Part shown: in pieces, positions 45,197 through 53,674 of the stretch
Layout of the letters: each line of letters begins with the position of its first letter
How positions within the stretch are numbered: the stretch's first letter is position 1
Assembly: GCF_900156675.1 (NCBI RefSeq)
Contig: NZ_FTOH01000006.1
Coordinates: 186,001 to 250,000, forward strand
Source: Thalassolituus maritimus
GTDB taxonomy: Bacteria > Pseudomonadota > Gammaproteobacteria > Pseudomonadales > Oceanobacteraceae
Length of the DNA stretch: 64,000 bases
Reading direction: 5' to 3'
Notes under the pieces: generated by a model
Told to the model about the DNA's origin: nothing
What the model saw: the letters and a program-made list of their open reading frames with translations, nothing else
The model's database searches: none
Made by a program: the position numbers and the translations under genes

Positions 45197-45783
45197 CAGA
45201 CCGTTCCCCCTGATATCACCCGCGTAATCAACGGGCTGCCTTCCGTGCGCTGCGGCTGCAATCTCAAGCGAACTGTTTTTGCAACGTACGCCATGGTGGA
45301 GGTGTAGGGGGATTCGAAAACATCCCAGATTCTCATCAGGTCTTCGGTCGACGTATCTTCGGGAATGATGGTCAGAATTTCTGACTCTCCCCATTCTGAA
45401 TCCGCCGTTTGCAGGTGAGAGATATCAAGCTGAGTCTGGTTGGCAAGCTCCACCATCGCCCAGCTCATCAGGTCTGCTTCAATGGCGGCGCTGTTCGCAT
45501 TGGCAATCAGTAGAAAGTGCAGATTCAAGGGCAGCTCGGCACTGGCATCGGATGTATCGGTGCCCTTCGGTGCAAAGTACCGGCTGCGACCGTGATCATC
45601 GATGGTCATTCTGTGGAGATAAATACCCAGCAGGTTGCCGGTCAGCCGGTTAGCAATATCAGCACTACCAAGTACTTCGACTGTGGCATTTGTAGGGCCA
45701 TCGCTAAGCTCACTGGGCAGGCGGCTTTTAAAAAACGCCTCCAGTGCGGTCAGAACGCCTTGTACTCCCTTGTACGATGCCAT
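45196..45783 (-). CDS. DUF4255 eCIS tube-terminator protein (Afp16/Pvc16-like)
   Basis: A 195-aa protein and first gene of the operon. The DUF4255 pattern is clear: ALEAFFKSRLP, NLLGIYLHRMTIDDHGRSRYF, LPLNLHFLLIANANSAAIEADLMSWAMVELA, ILTIIPEDTSTEDLMRIWDVFESPYTSTMAYVAKTVRL. Afp16-family proteins cap the distal end of tube and sheath and set particle length. The strong ribosome site AAAGGAG precedes the ATG by five bases. Confidence 0.93.
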   Translation of the reverse strand: MASYKGVQGVLTALEAFFKSRLPSELSDGPTNATVEVLGSADIANRLTGNLLGIYLHRMTIDDHGRSRYFAPKGTDTSDASAELPLNLHFLLIANANSAAIEADLMSWAMVELANQTQLDISHLQTADSEWGESEILTIIPEDTSTEDLMRIWDVFESPYTSTMAYVAKTVRLRLQPQRTEGSPLITRVISGGTV

Positions 45784-46411
45784 GCAGTCTCCTTTGCTGC
45801 GTTACCGACCAGTTCAGAAGGTCTGCCTCTATGGTCGGGCAAAGATAGAAACACGGTAAAAAATAAGGGGTCAAGGGCTATTTGGACTATGGCGACATTG
45901 CCTTAAAGGCGCAATATGACTAGTTGTTTTAGTGTCTGAATAACCTGAGCAATTGTTTATCAAAACACACTCTTCAGGATTGATTGCTGGTCAGTGTTCT
46001 CGGTTAGGAACGTTTTCCCTAAAACAATCAGACGCTTGTCATTAAAGAAATATTCTTTTGGGGTGGCAGTCTTCTCAGACTCATGGAACCTGTGATTCAT
46101 TCCTTATGCTTGATTCTTGTTTGTTTATTGATCAAAGAATGAGACGGTGTGCGTCATTCATTTGTCGTGAGGGGACGGGAATTTTTTCATTCTGGCGCTC
46201 CAGGTCTAGATGTTTTTTCATAATGGGCCAGAGGCCGAACGGCTCTTATCGCATGCGATGGTAGTTGCGTTATCTATCCATTCTTTATCAGAAGTGGTTG
46301 AAATTTCGCCAATTGCACCTATTCAAGAAGAGTGTGGTAAAATTTCGCGCTTATTTTTTCTCTGCGCTTTGTGATCCGAGCGCTTTACCGTGATGAACTG
46401 ATTCGATAGCC
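45784..46411. other. Divergent intergenic region between the eCIS operon and nadA
   Basis: A 628-bp AT-rich gap. It must hold the eCIS promoter (leftward) and the nadA promoter (rightward). For nadA, TTGCAC (46313-46318) and TAAAAT (46338-46343) are a weak candidate with a long 19-base spacer. On the minus strand TTGACC with a weak -10 occurs near 45850-45875. No strong sigma-70 or sigma-54 box pair, tRNA, or copy of the tRNA-Lys 3' end was found. Scattered short T/A runs may bind nucleoid proteins. Confidence 0.5.
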
Positions 46412-47449
46412 ATGACTCTGACCCCGGAAAATGTAGTTCGTGAATACTGGGCCCGCAGCCAGGAACCCCGCAGTGACGCAGAAAAGGCGGCGCTGATAGA
46501 AGAAATCCGTGCACTCCTTAAACAGGAAGATGCGGCGATCGTGGCTCATTACTACACCGACCCTGAAATTCAGGCATTAGCCGATGCTACAGGAGGCTGT
46601 GTTTCAGATTCTCTGGAAATGGCTCGTTTCGGTCATGATCACCCAGCCAGTACTCTATTGGTTGCCGGCGTTCGCTTTATGGGTGAGACAGCGAAAATTC
46701 TGAGCCCGGAAAAGCGGATCCTGATGCCGACACTGGAGGCAACCTGTTCACTTGACCTTGGTTGTCCGGCAGAAGAGTTTTCTGCTTTCTGCGATCAGCA
46801 CCCTGATCGTACCGTCGTTGTTTATGCCAATACCTCGGCCGCTGTGAAGGCGCGTGCAGACTGGGTGATCACTTCAAGTATTGCTTTAGATGTCGTCCAG
46901 TACCTCCACGATCAGGGCGAAAAACTGATCTGGGCGCCTGATAAGCATCTGGGGTCCTATATTCAGAAGCAGACCGGCGCAGACATGATCCTCTGGGACA
47001 GTGCTTGTATCGTTCATGACGAATTCCGTTCTAAAGGTGTTCAGGACCTTAAGAATGTACACCCGGATGCTGCAGTGCTGGTGCATCCTGAGTCACCAGA
47101 TGCGGTGGTTGCTCTTGCTGATGTTGTTGGCTCCACGAGTCAGTTGATTGCTGCAGCACGTGACTTGCCAAATGACACTCTTATTGTCGCTACCGACAAA
47201 GCCATCTTCTATAAGATGCAACAGGAAGCACCGGGTAAGTTGCTGATTGAGGCACCGACGGCGGGGAATGGTGCGACTTGCCGAAGCTGTGCTCATTGCC
47301 CGTGGATGGGAATGAACCAGCTGGAAAATATTCGGGACGTTCTCAAAAATGGTGATCAGGAAATTCTGGTCGACGAAGGCATCCGCCGTAAAGCGGTACG
47401 TAGCCTCGACCGTATGCTCAACTTCCGCAAGCCTGTCAGCGCCGCCTGA
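46412..47449 (+). CDS. nadA: Quinolinate synthase NadA
   Basis: A 345-aa cytoplasmic [4Fe-4S] enzyme that condenses iminoaspartate with dihydroxyacetone phosphate to quinolinate in NAD synthesis. The three cluster Cys residues correspond to Cys112 ([10 protein letters not shown]), Cys199 (WDSACIVHD) and Cys296 (CAHCPWMG). Motifs [15 protein letters not shown] and [10 protein letters not shown] are typical. It is convergent with bepA, only five bases between stops. Confidence 0.98.
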   Translation: MTLTPENVVREYWARSQEPRSDAEKAALIEEIRALLKQEDAAIVAHYYTDPEIQALADATGGCVSDSLEMARFGHDHPASTLLVAGVRFMGETAKILSPEKRILMPTLEATCSLDLGCPAEEFSAFCDQHPDRTVVVYANTSAAVKARADWVITSSIALDVVQYLHDQGEKLIWAPDKHLGSYIQKQTGADMILWDSACIVHDEFRSKGVQDLKNVHPDAAVLVHPESPDAVVALADVVGSTSQLIAAARDLPNDTLIVATDKAIFYKMQQEAPGKLLIEAPTAGNGATCRSCAHCPWMGMNQLENIRDVLKNGDQEILVDEGIRRKAVRSLDRMLNFRKPVSAA

Positions 47450-47454
47450 CGGCT

Positions 47455-48903
47455 TCAGCCTCGTGGTGGACGCAACAGGGCGTCTACCGCTTTTAATCTC
47501 TCTTTTAACGCCAGTTCCCGCTGCAGGTCGTTAGCTTTTTCTGCCTGTCTGATGGCATTCCGGAGTTGCTGGGCGGCTTCCTGATTTCTTCCTGTTGTGA
47601 AGTAGTATTCGGCGAGCGCTCGGGAGGCGAGGATCAAATCGCCTTGCTTGCTCGCATTCTGACTGAGTGCCTCCCAGAAGGCAGGGACGTCAGGGTACGT
47701 CTCCGTCAGCTTCCGCAAGACTCGGGTTGCCTCGCTGTAGTTACCGCTTTCTGCAAGCAAGTCAGCGTAAGCACTTTCAAGAGGAAGGCTGTTGGGATGA
47801 AGCTTTCTGAGCGATTCCAGTGCCGCCCGGGCGCGCGCCGGCTCACCTGCGGAGGCCGTGATACGCTGATCTAACACCTTCACCAGAAGATGACTCTGAT
47901 CTGCCAGAGCTAGTTGCTTTGCAGCTTCCGCGTACTGGCGCTGATCATGATGCAGGACGGCAATCATGTAGTTCAGTGCGTCTGCCTCCGCGCCATTGGC
48001 ATTTTGGAGGCGCTCTTTCAGCTCGGTCATGGCGCCATCGCCAAGTTGATATCGGGTTTCTGCGTTGAGCTTCAGTATGCGGAAGCGGAAGCTTGCCGAA
48101 GGGCTGACATTGCGGAAGGCGCCAGCCCGGCCTGCGGCATCCGCGACCCGGGTTGCTGTCAGTGGGTGAGTCTGAAGAAATTCGGGGGCTTCACCCCGAT
48201 ATCTGGCAGCATCGAGCATATTCTGGAACATGGCGGGCATCGCTTCAGGAGAGAAGCCAGAGCTGACCAGCGTCGACATGCCAAGCCGGTCTGCCTCACG
48301 TTCAAACTCTCGGGTATAGGCCAGTTGATCCTGAACTGCGGCAGCCTGCGAGGTCATAATGCCAGCAATGCCTGCTTCGCCATTGCTGGTTGCGATCAGG
48401 ATCAGACTGGCCAGCAGTGTCGCCAGTGTTACAGGGTCTCGCTTTCGGGCGGCTTCGACCTGGCGCGCGAAATGTCGTTGACTGAGGTGAGCAAGTTCGT
48501 GTGCGAGTACAGAAGCGATCTGATCTTCATTGTCAGCGTACAGGAGTAGGCCATAATTAATACCGACGATACCACCGGGTACCGCAAACGCATTGAGTTG
48601 AGGGCTGTCGACCGTGACAAGGTGCAGGTCACTGATCTGTAAGTCAGAGTCGGGAACAAGCTGATAAATAAGATCGTGGAACCACTCGAGAAGAACCGGG
48701 TCATCCAGTGTCGGTGCCTGGGATCTCAGGTTTCTGAGCCAGCTCTGACCCAGGGCCTTTTCTTCCTGCAGGGAGATCAGCCCAGAGGTAGCATCGCCGA
48801 GAGACGGCAGTTGCTGAGTATCCTGTGCTGATACATGTTGCACCGGGCTATAGGTGGCGCAGAGGGTTACGCCCAAAGCAGATAGCCAATTCCTGATGTT
48901 CAA
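47455..48903 (-). CDS. bepA: M48 metalloprotease with TPR repeats (BepA/YfgC-like)
   Basis: A periplasmic metalloprotease-chaperone of about 482 aa for outer-membrane protein quality control. It has a signal peptide (MNIRNWLSALGVTLCATYSPVQHVSA), the M48 catalytic motif HELAH (VLAHELAHLSQRHFAR) and the third-ligand region EREADRLGM, then at least four TPRs in the C-terminal half (YAEAAKQLALADQ to ELALKERLKAVDA). I chose TTG at 48903, with AGGA eight bases upstream, since it yields a clean signal peptide; a GTG at 48948 gives 15 more residues. Confidence 0.92.
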   Translation of the reverse strand: MNIRNWLSALGVTLCATYSPVQHVSAQDTQQLPSLGDATSGLISLQEEKALGQSWLRNLRSQAPTLDDPVLLEWFHDLIYQLVPDSDLQISDLHLVTVDSPQLNAFAVPGGIVGINYGLLLYADNEDQIASVLAHELAHLSQRHFARQVEAARKRDPVTLATLLASLILIATSNGEAGIAGIMTSQAAAVQDQLAYTREFEREADRLGMSTLVSSGFSPEAMPAMFQNMLDAARYRGEAPEFLQTHPLTATRVADAAGRAGAFRNVSPSASFRFRILKLNAETRYQLGDGAMTELKERLQNANGAEADALNYMIAVLHHDQRQYAEAAKQLALADQSHLLVKVLDQRITASAGEPARARAALESLRKLHPNSLPLESAYADLLAESGNYSEATRVLRKLTETYPDVPAFWEALSQNASKQGDLILASRALAEYYFTTGRNQEAAQQLRNAIRQAEKANDLQRELALKERLKAVDALLRPPRG

Positions 48904-49000
48904 TGCCCATTCCTGTCTGTTGTCACTGGTTATGTCGCCTCTCAGCACTGCAGTGTTATCGTGAAATGATAAATTTTTCGACTGATTTCAGCGTCTTAGG

Positions 49001-49028
49001 TTCATTGTCGCGGTTGTTTCCGTATAAT
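49001..49028 (+). promoter_or_regulatory. Putative promoter of the tusA-permease pair
   Basis: A perfect -10 box, TATAAT (49023-49028), lies 25 bases before the GTG start. The -35 is poor (TTCATT at 49001-49006 with 16-base spacing), so activation by another factor is likely if this is functional. Confidence 0.5.
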
Positions 49029-49053
49029 CTGAGCATGACAAACCCTGATACAA

Positions 49054-49299
49054 GTGTCTAACCCCATGACGCCTGACTCGACTCTCGACGCGAGCGGACT
49101 CCAGTGTCCTATGCCTCTTCTTAAAACTAAGCTAGCCCTGCGTGATCTGTCACCCGGACAAGTACTTGAGGTGATGGCAACAGATGCAGGTAGCCTGGTC
49201 GATATTCCGCGTTACCTTGAGAAGAGCCCTCACACTTTGCTGAGTCAGAGTGAAGCGGACGCCGATCGTTACATTTTTCTGATTTCCTGCGGAGTATGA
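49054..49299 (+). CDS. TusA-family sulfurtransferase-like protein
   Basis: An 81-aa SirA/TusA fold protein. The CPxP motif that carries the persulfide is intact (LDASGLQCPMPLLKTK, Cys18). In the syntenic locus of P. aeruginosa the homologue PA1006 affects molybdenum cofactor homeostasis; equivalence here is inferred from gene order. Start is GTG 49054 or ATG 49066. The permease gene begins one base after its stop. Confidence 0.9.
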   Translation: MSNPMTPDSTLDASGLQCPMPLLKTKLALRDLSPGQVLEVMATDAGSLVDIPRYLEKSPHTLLSQSEADADRYIFLISCGV

Positions 49300-49300
49300 C

Positions 49301-50374
49301 ATGTTAAAGGTCGTAAAAGGGTGGATAGATCGTTACTTTTCAGATGAAGAGGCATTAGGGCTTCTCTTTATTCTGATCGCCCTGATGCTCGTCATCATGT
49401 TGCTCGGCAACGTGTTGGCCCCCTTCCTGACAGCGCTTGTGATTGCCTACCTGCTGCAAGGTACGATGAATTATTGTAAGGCGCGTGGTCTCAGTCACCT
49501 TACCGCGACCATCGCCGTATTTCTGTTGTTCATGGCTGTGATGCTTACGCTGCTTTTGATTATTCTGCCCGCGACATGGAACCAGCTGATTCAGTTTATA
49601 TCTGAAGTGCCGCGAATGGCCTCGAAAGGGCAGGAACTTCTTCTTTTGCTGCCTGAACGTTATCCAGAGCTGGTATCCGTTGAGCAGGTAAAAGAATGGA
49701 CGAAACAAGTGGGAGATGAAGTCGCATCGCTAGGACAGCTGGCGGTTAGCTTCTCTCTGACAGGTATCACAGGTTTGATGGCGGTATTAATCTATTGCGT
49801 ACTGGTGCCGATTCTCGTGTTCTTCCTGTTGAAAGACTCGACGCAGATTCTCACATGGATTACCGGCTTTCTGCCTGCGAAGCGCAGCCTGCTTAAAAAT
49901 GTCTGGTCCGAAATGGACGAGCAGATAGCTAACTACATCCGTGGTAAAGCACTTGAGATCGTGATTGTCGGCGGCGTTACCTACATTGCGTTTGTTATTC
50001 TGGGCCTCAATTATGCCGCTCTGCTGGCGATAGCCGTTGGCTTCTCAGTGCTCGTGCCGTACATAGGTGCTGCGGTGGTGACCATACCCATTGCGCTTGT
50101 CGCTTATTTTCAATGGGGCTTAGGTGATGAGTTCACCTGGGTTCTGGTTGTGTATGCCATTATTCAGGCCCTGGACGGAAACGTTCTGGTTCCATTACTG
50201 TTCTCTGAGGTTGTGAACCTTCACCCAGTGGCAATCATTGTTGCGGTGCTGGTCTTTGGTGGATTATGGGGCTTCTGGGGCGTATTCTTCGCTATTCCGC
50301 TGGCGACACTGTTTAAGGCGGTATTACGTGCATGGCCGGTTGCTCTGTCAGCTGGTACAGAAGAGGCACAGTGA
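49301..50374 (+). CDS. AI-2E family transporter (PerM-like)
   Basis: A 357-aa inner-membrane protein with about eight helices, starting with [19 protein letters not shown] and ending with the conserved [28 protein letters not shown]-type region (here [18 protein letters not shown]). The family includes TqsA and the permease PerM; substrate unknown. It is almost fused to the tusA-like gene. Confidence 0.9.
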   Translation: [357 protein letters not shown]

Positions 50375-50392
50375 GCGTGATAAATTGGCTGG

Positions 50393-50420
50393 CTCTGACC
50401 CCCGGGCTGACTTGTCAGAG
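50393..50420 (+). terminator. Inverted repeat between permease and dapA
   Basis: CTCTGAC (50393-50399) pairs with GTCAGAG (50414-50420) around a 14-nt GC-rich loop with internal CCCGGG. No T-run follows, so termination would be inefficient. Confidence 0.35.
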
Positions 50421-50498
50421 ATACCGGGCACCTTTAGACTTGCGCCCCTTATCACCACGTAATGCCTCGTATAACAATAAATCAGGAGATAGGTAACT

Positions 50499-51374
50499 AT
50501 GATTACCGGTAGTATCGTTGCTCTTGTTACTCCAATGAACGCTGATGGCTCAGTAGATTGGGAGAACCTTGATCGATTAGTTGATTTTCACGTCAAGGAA
50601 GGGACGGACGCCATCGTCGCGGTCGGTACGACTGGTGAGTCGGCGACTCTTGAAACGGACGAACACGTCGCGGTTATCGAGCGCGTAGTAAAAACAGCAG
50701 CAGGGCGTCGTCCGGTGATTGCAGGTACCGGTGCGAACAATACCTCAGAAGCGATTGAGTTGACTCAGGAAGCGAAGCGCGTTGGCGCAGACGCTTGCCT
50801 GCTGGTGACACCTTATTACAACAAGCCTCCACAGCGCGGTTTGATTAAGCATCATGAAGCAGTAGCGGCGGCGGTTGATATCCCGCAGTGGTTGTACAAT
50901 GTGCCGGGCCGTACCGGTATTGATATGCTGCCAGAGACGATTGCTGAGCTTGCCAAAGTGCCGCAGATTACGGCGGTGAAAGAAGCCACCGGCGACATGG
51001 ATCGTGCGCGCCAGCTGATCGATCTGGTGGGTGACCAGTTAGCCGTTTACTCGGGCGATGACGCAACCGCTTATGAGCTAATACTGCTCGGTGGTAAAGG
51101 CAACATCTCTGTGACCGCCAATGTTGCGCCCGCAATGATGCACGAACTCTGTATGCTGGCCCTGGATGGTAAAGCAGACGAAGCTCGTGAACTGAATGAG
51201 CGTATGATGCACCTGCATAACGCCATGTTCGTAGAAGCGAACCCAATCCCTGTTAAATGGGCTGTTGAGCGCATGGGGCTGAGTGGCTCAGGTATTCGCC
51301 TGCCACTGGTAACCCTTGATGAACGCCTGCAGCCAAAAGTAGAGCTGGCTCTGAAAGACGCTGGCATCATCTGA
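50499..51374 (+). CDS. dapA: 4-hydroxy-tetrahydrodipicolinate synthase DapA
   Basis: A 291-aa class I aldolase catalysing the first committed step of lysine and diaminopimelate synthesis from pyruvate and aspartate semialdehyde. The motifs [28 protein letters not shown] and the Schiff-base Lys in [10 protein letters not shown] are present. AGGAGA lies before the ATG. bamC starts nine bases after its stop. Confidence 0.98.
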   Translation: MITGSIVALVTPMNADGSVDWENLDRLVDFHVKEGTDAIVAVGTTGESATLETDEHVAVIERVVKTAAGRRPVIAGTGANNTSEAIELTQEAKRVGADACLLVTPYYNKPPQRGLIKHHEAVAAAVDIPQWLYNVPGRTGIDMLPETIAELAKVPQITAVKEATGDMDRARQLIDLVGDQLAVYSGDDATAYELILLGGKGNISVTANVAPAMMHELCMLALDGKADEARELNERMMHLHNAMFVEANPIPVKWAVERMGLSGSGIRLPLVTLDERLQPKVELALKDAGII

Positions 51375-51383
51375 CGGAAAACA

Positions 51384-52025
51384 ATGCGACTAATTCTTCT
51401 CTCTGCTCTGGCTGTATTCTCAACAGGATGCAGCTGGATTCTCGGCGACAACCAGGCGCTTTCGTATCTCGATGCTCAGGAAGCTGCTGAAACGCAGGTC
51501 CCTGAAGGAATGACCCTGAACACATACGATCGCTTCCCGGTGCCTGACCTGGAAGGCAATCCGGGGCCGGGGGAAGAGTTTAAAATTCCTGTTCCAGCAC
51601 CCCTGACCGTGGCTCGCGAGGATTCTGAGCCAACGTCGTTGAGTGATTTCAAACGCGAGTTGAACCCACGCTTTGTGCGTGATGGCGCGGGCACTCTGAC
51701 GTTGCAGATTGATGCGCGCTTTGCTCTCTCCTGGTCGCGCGTCGCTGATGCTCTGGCGGCCACGGATGTTAAGCTGACGGACCTTAACCGCAGTATCGGT
51801 ACTTACTTCCTTGAGTTGCCAAATCCTGCGGCCGAGGAAGATGACCGCAGCTGGTGGGGACGTCTGTGGGGTGAGAAAATTGAAGAGGTTCTGCCGTACC
51901 AGCTGAAGATGGTCGAAGCCGGCGATGGTGTTTATCTGACTCTGCAGGAAGATGCAGAAACGCTTGCGGAAGACAGTCTGACGCGGGACCTTCTGACACA
52001 GGTTAAACTCCAGCTCGAAAAGTGA
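51384..52025 (+). CDS. bamC: BamC-like outer-membrane assembly lipoprotein (short form)
   Basis: A 213-aa lipoprotein. The lipobox is FSTGC; the following WILGDNQALSYLDAQEA...VPEGM is the region that binds BamD. The mature protein then has one helix-grip domain (RFALSWSRVADALAATDVKLTDLNRSIGTYFLEL), whereas E. coli BamC (344 aa) has two. The second domain is absent from the sequence. Neighbours match the dapA-bamC-purC order of other gammaproteobacteria. The stop overlaps the next start. Confidence 0.88.
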   Translation: MRLILLSALAVFSTGCSWILGDNQALSYLDAQEAAETQVPEGMTLNTYDRFPVPDLEGNPGPGEEFKIPVPAPLTVAREDSEPTSLSDFKRELNPRFVRDGAGTLTLQIDARFALSWSRVADALAATDVKLTDLNRSIGTYFLELPNPAAEEDDRSWWGRLWGEKIEEVLPYQLKMVEAGDGVYLTLQEDAETLAEDSLTRDLLTQVKLQLEK

Positions 52026-52789
52026 GATTTCGTTCTTTAGGCAGTGGCAGTCGTGGTAATGCCACTCTGGTTGAGTTCAATGCGCAGGCGCTGTTGATTG
52101 ACAGTGGCTTTGCCAGACGCACCATGCTCCAGCGCCTGACTGAAGCGGGTGTTGAACACGGCGCTCTGAAAGCTGCCTTTGTTACTCATGAGCACAGCGA
52201 TCATGCCAAAGGCATTCAGTCGCTGTGTGAGCATCTGAATATCCCTTTCTACGCCTCGTTTGGAACTGCACGCCGCATGGAATGGACTGGCCATTCTCTG
52301 TGGCGTTGTCTGGTCAGCGATAAACCGGTAGATGTTGCCAGTATGCAGGTGACGCCTGTCGTCGTTCCTCACGATGCACATGAGCCTCTGCAATTTGTTA
52401 TTCAGAGTGCAGAAGGGCGGCGCCTTGGTATATTATCCGACCTCGGATCACTGACATCGCACGTTGTGAACAGCTATCGTGATTGCCATGCGCTTCAGGT
52501 TGAAGCTAATCATGATCCTGTGATGTTGGCGAACGGCCCATACCCACCGAGCTTGCGAGCACGTGTCGCCGGTGCTTATGGTCATCTCAGCAATGAACAG
52601 TGCGCTGACTTTATTCGCCGGGTAAAATGGCCCGGATTGAAGCATGTGTCTGCTGGGCACATCAGCGAAAAGAACAATGACCGGAATCTGGTAGCCCAGG
52701 TTCTGGCTGAAGCAATTGGTTGCTCCCCTCAGGACGTTCCCCTGCTGTCGCAGGATGAAATGTCAGACTGGGTTGCACTGAACGATTAA
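52022..52789 (+). CDS. MBL-fold metallohydrolase (YycJ/PhnP-like)
   Basis: A 255-aa beta-lactamase-fold hydrolase. The N-terminus MRFRSLGSGSRGNATLVEF and the metal motif VTHEHSDHAKG (HxHxDH) identify it; later ligands occur in VVVPHDAHEP and AGHISEKNN. Substrate not known; YycJ-like proteins act on DNA ends in some bacteria. GTG start overlaps bamC stop. Confidence 0.88.
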   Translation: MRFRSLGSGSRGNATLVEFNAQALLIDSGFARRTMLQRLTEAGVEHGALKAAFVTHEHSDHAKGIQSLCEHLNIPFYASFGTARRMEWTGHSLWRCLVSDKPVDVASMQVTPVVVPHDAHEPLQFVIQSAEGRRLGILSDLGSLTSHVVNSYRDCHALQVEANHDPVMLANGPYPPSLRARVAGAYGHLSNEQCADFIRRVKWPGLKHVSAGHISEKNNDRNLVAQVLAEAIGCSPQDVPLLSQDEMSDWVALND

Positions 52790-52816
52790 AACCGACCCTC
52801 ATTCCCGGAGAAACCC

Positions 52817-53527
52817 ATGGAAAAACGCGAACTTCTTTATTCAGGCAAAGCCAAGTCTGTTTTCACAACAGATGATCCGGATTACATGGTGCTTGAATTC
52901 CGTAATGACACTTCCGCGTTTGATGGTAAAAAAGTAGAACAGCTCGATCGCAAAGGCATGGTAAACAACAAGTTCAATGCCTTCATTATGACCAAGCTGG
53001 CTGAAGCTGGTGTGCCGACGCATTTCGAGAAACTCCTGTCAGACAACGAGTCGCTGGTGAAGCGTCTCGATATGATTCCACTGGAGTGCGTAGTCCGTAA
53101 CGTCGCTGCGGGCAGTCTGGTACGTCGTCTGGGTGTGGAAGAGGGGATGGACTTGAATCCGCCAACGTTTGAACTGTTCCTGAAGAACGATGAACTCGGC
53201 GACCCTATGGTGAACGAGTATCACGCTCAGTCGTTCGGTTGGTCAGACGAAGCGACGATCAACAAAATGAAAGAGCTGACGTTCAAGGTCAATGGCGTTC
53301 TGAAAGAGCTGTTCCTGAACGGCAACATGCTGCTGGTTGACTACAAGCTTGAGTTTGGTGTCTTCAATGGCGAGGTTGTGCTTGGGGATGAGTTCTCACC
53401 AGACGGTTGCCGCCTCTGGGATAAAGACACTCGTGAAAAACTCGATAAAGACCGTTTCCGTCAGGGGCTGGGTGGTGTTGTAGAGGCTTACGAAGAAGTC
53501 GGTCGTCGCCTGGGCATGGACTTCTGA
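52817..53527 (+). CDS. purC: SAICAR synthase PurC
   Basis: A 236-aa ATP-dependent enzyme that joins CAIR with aspartate in purine synthesis. Motifs: [41 protein letters not shown]-like ([18 protein letters not shown]), [14 protein letters not shown]. Typical size for the bacterial short form. GGAGAAACCC precedes the ATG. Confidence 0.98.
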   Translation: MEKRELLYSGKAKSVFTTDDPDYMVLEFRNDTSAFDGKKVEQLDRKGMVNNKFNAFIMTKLAEAGVPTHFEKLLSDNESLVKRLDMIPLECVVRNVAAGSLVRRLGVEEGMDLNPPTFELFLKNDELGDPMVNEYHAQSFGWSDEATINKMKELTFKVNGVLKELFLNGNMLLVDYKLEFGVFNGEVVLGDEFSPDGCRLWDKDTREKLDKDRFRQGLGGVVEAYEEVGRRLGMDF

Positions 53528-53549
53528 TCCTGCTTGTTACCTCCTTATG

Positions 53550-53576
53550 TATCCGACAAGGCTAACCTTGTCGGAT
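53550..53576 (+). terminator. Hairpin terminator after purC
   Basis: TATCCGACAAGG (53550-53561) is followed by CTAA and its exact complement CCTTGTCGGATA (53566-53577 region): a 12-bp stem with a four-base loop. The downstream side is TTGCC, without a long T-run. Confidence 0.6.
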
Positions 53577-53674
53577 ATTGCCATAACTATTGGCTTTTCA
53601 TGATTCTCTGTGCACACTAAGGACGCTGGCGATAAGCCGGTGCTCTGGAACACAATAAATTACGGGAATAATTC

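Noticed and set aside
45197-45394. N-terminal extension of the 260-aa eCIS protein
   Set aside because: Overlaps the DUF4255 gene in another frame and encodes a His/Arg-rich sequence; the TGATG start is natural for this operon.
15480-45783. Interpretation as a myophage prophage or as a type VI secretion system
   Set aside because: No head, terminase, lysis or integrase genes, and no TssJLM, TssB/TssC pair or ClpV; DUF4255, DUF5908, DUF4157 and the AAA+ ATPase point to eCIS.
45784-46411. A right-end attachment repeat matching the tRNA-Lys 3' end
   Set aside because: No stretch resembling TTCGAATCCAGCACGACCC was found in the gap, so no island boundary is claimed.
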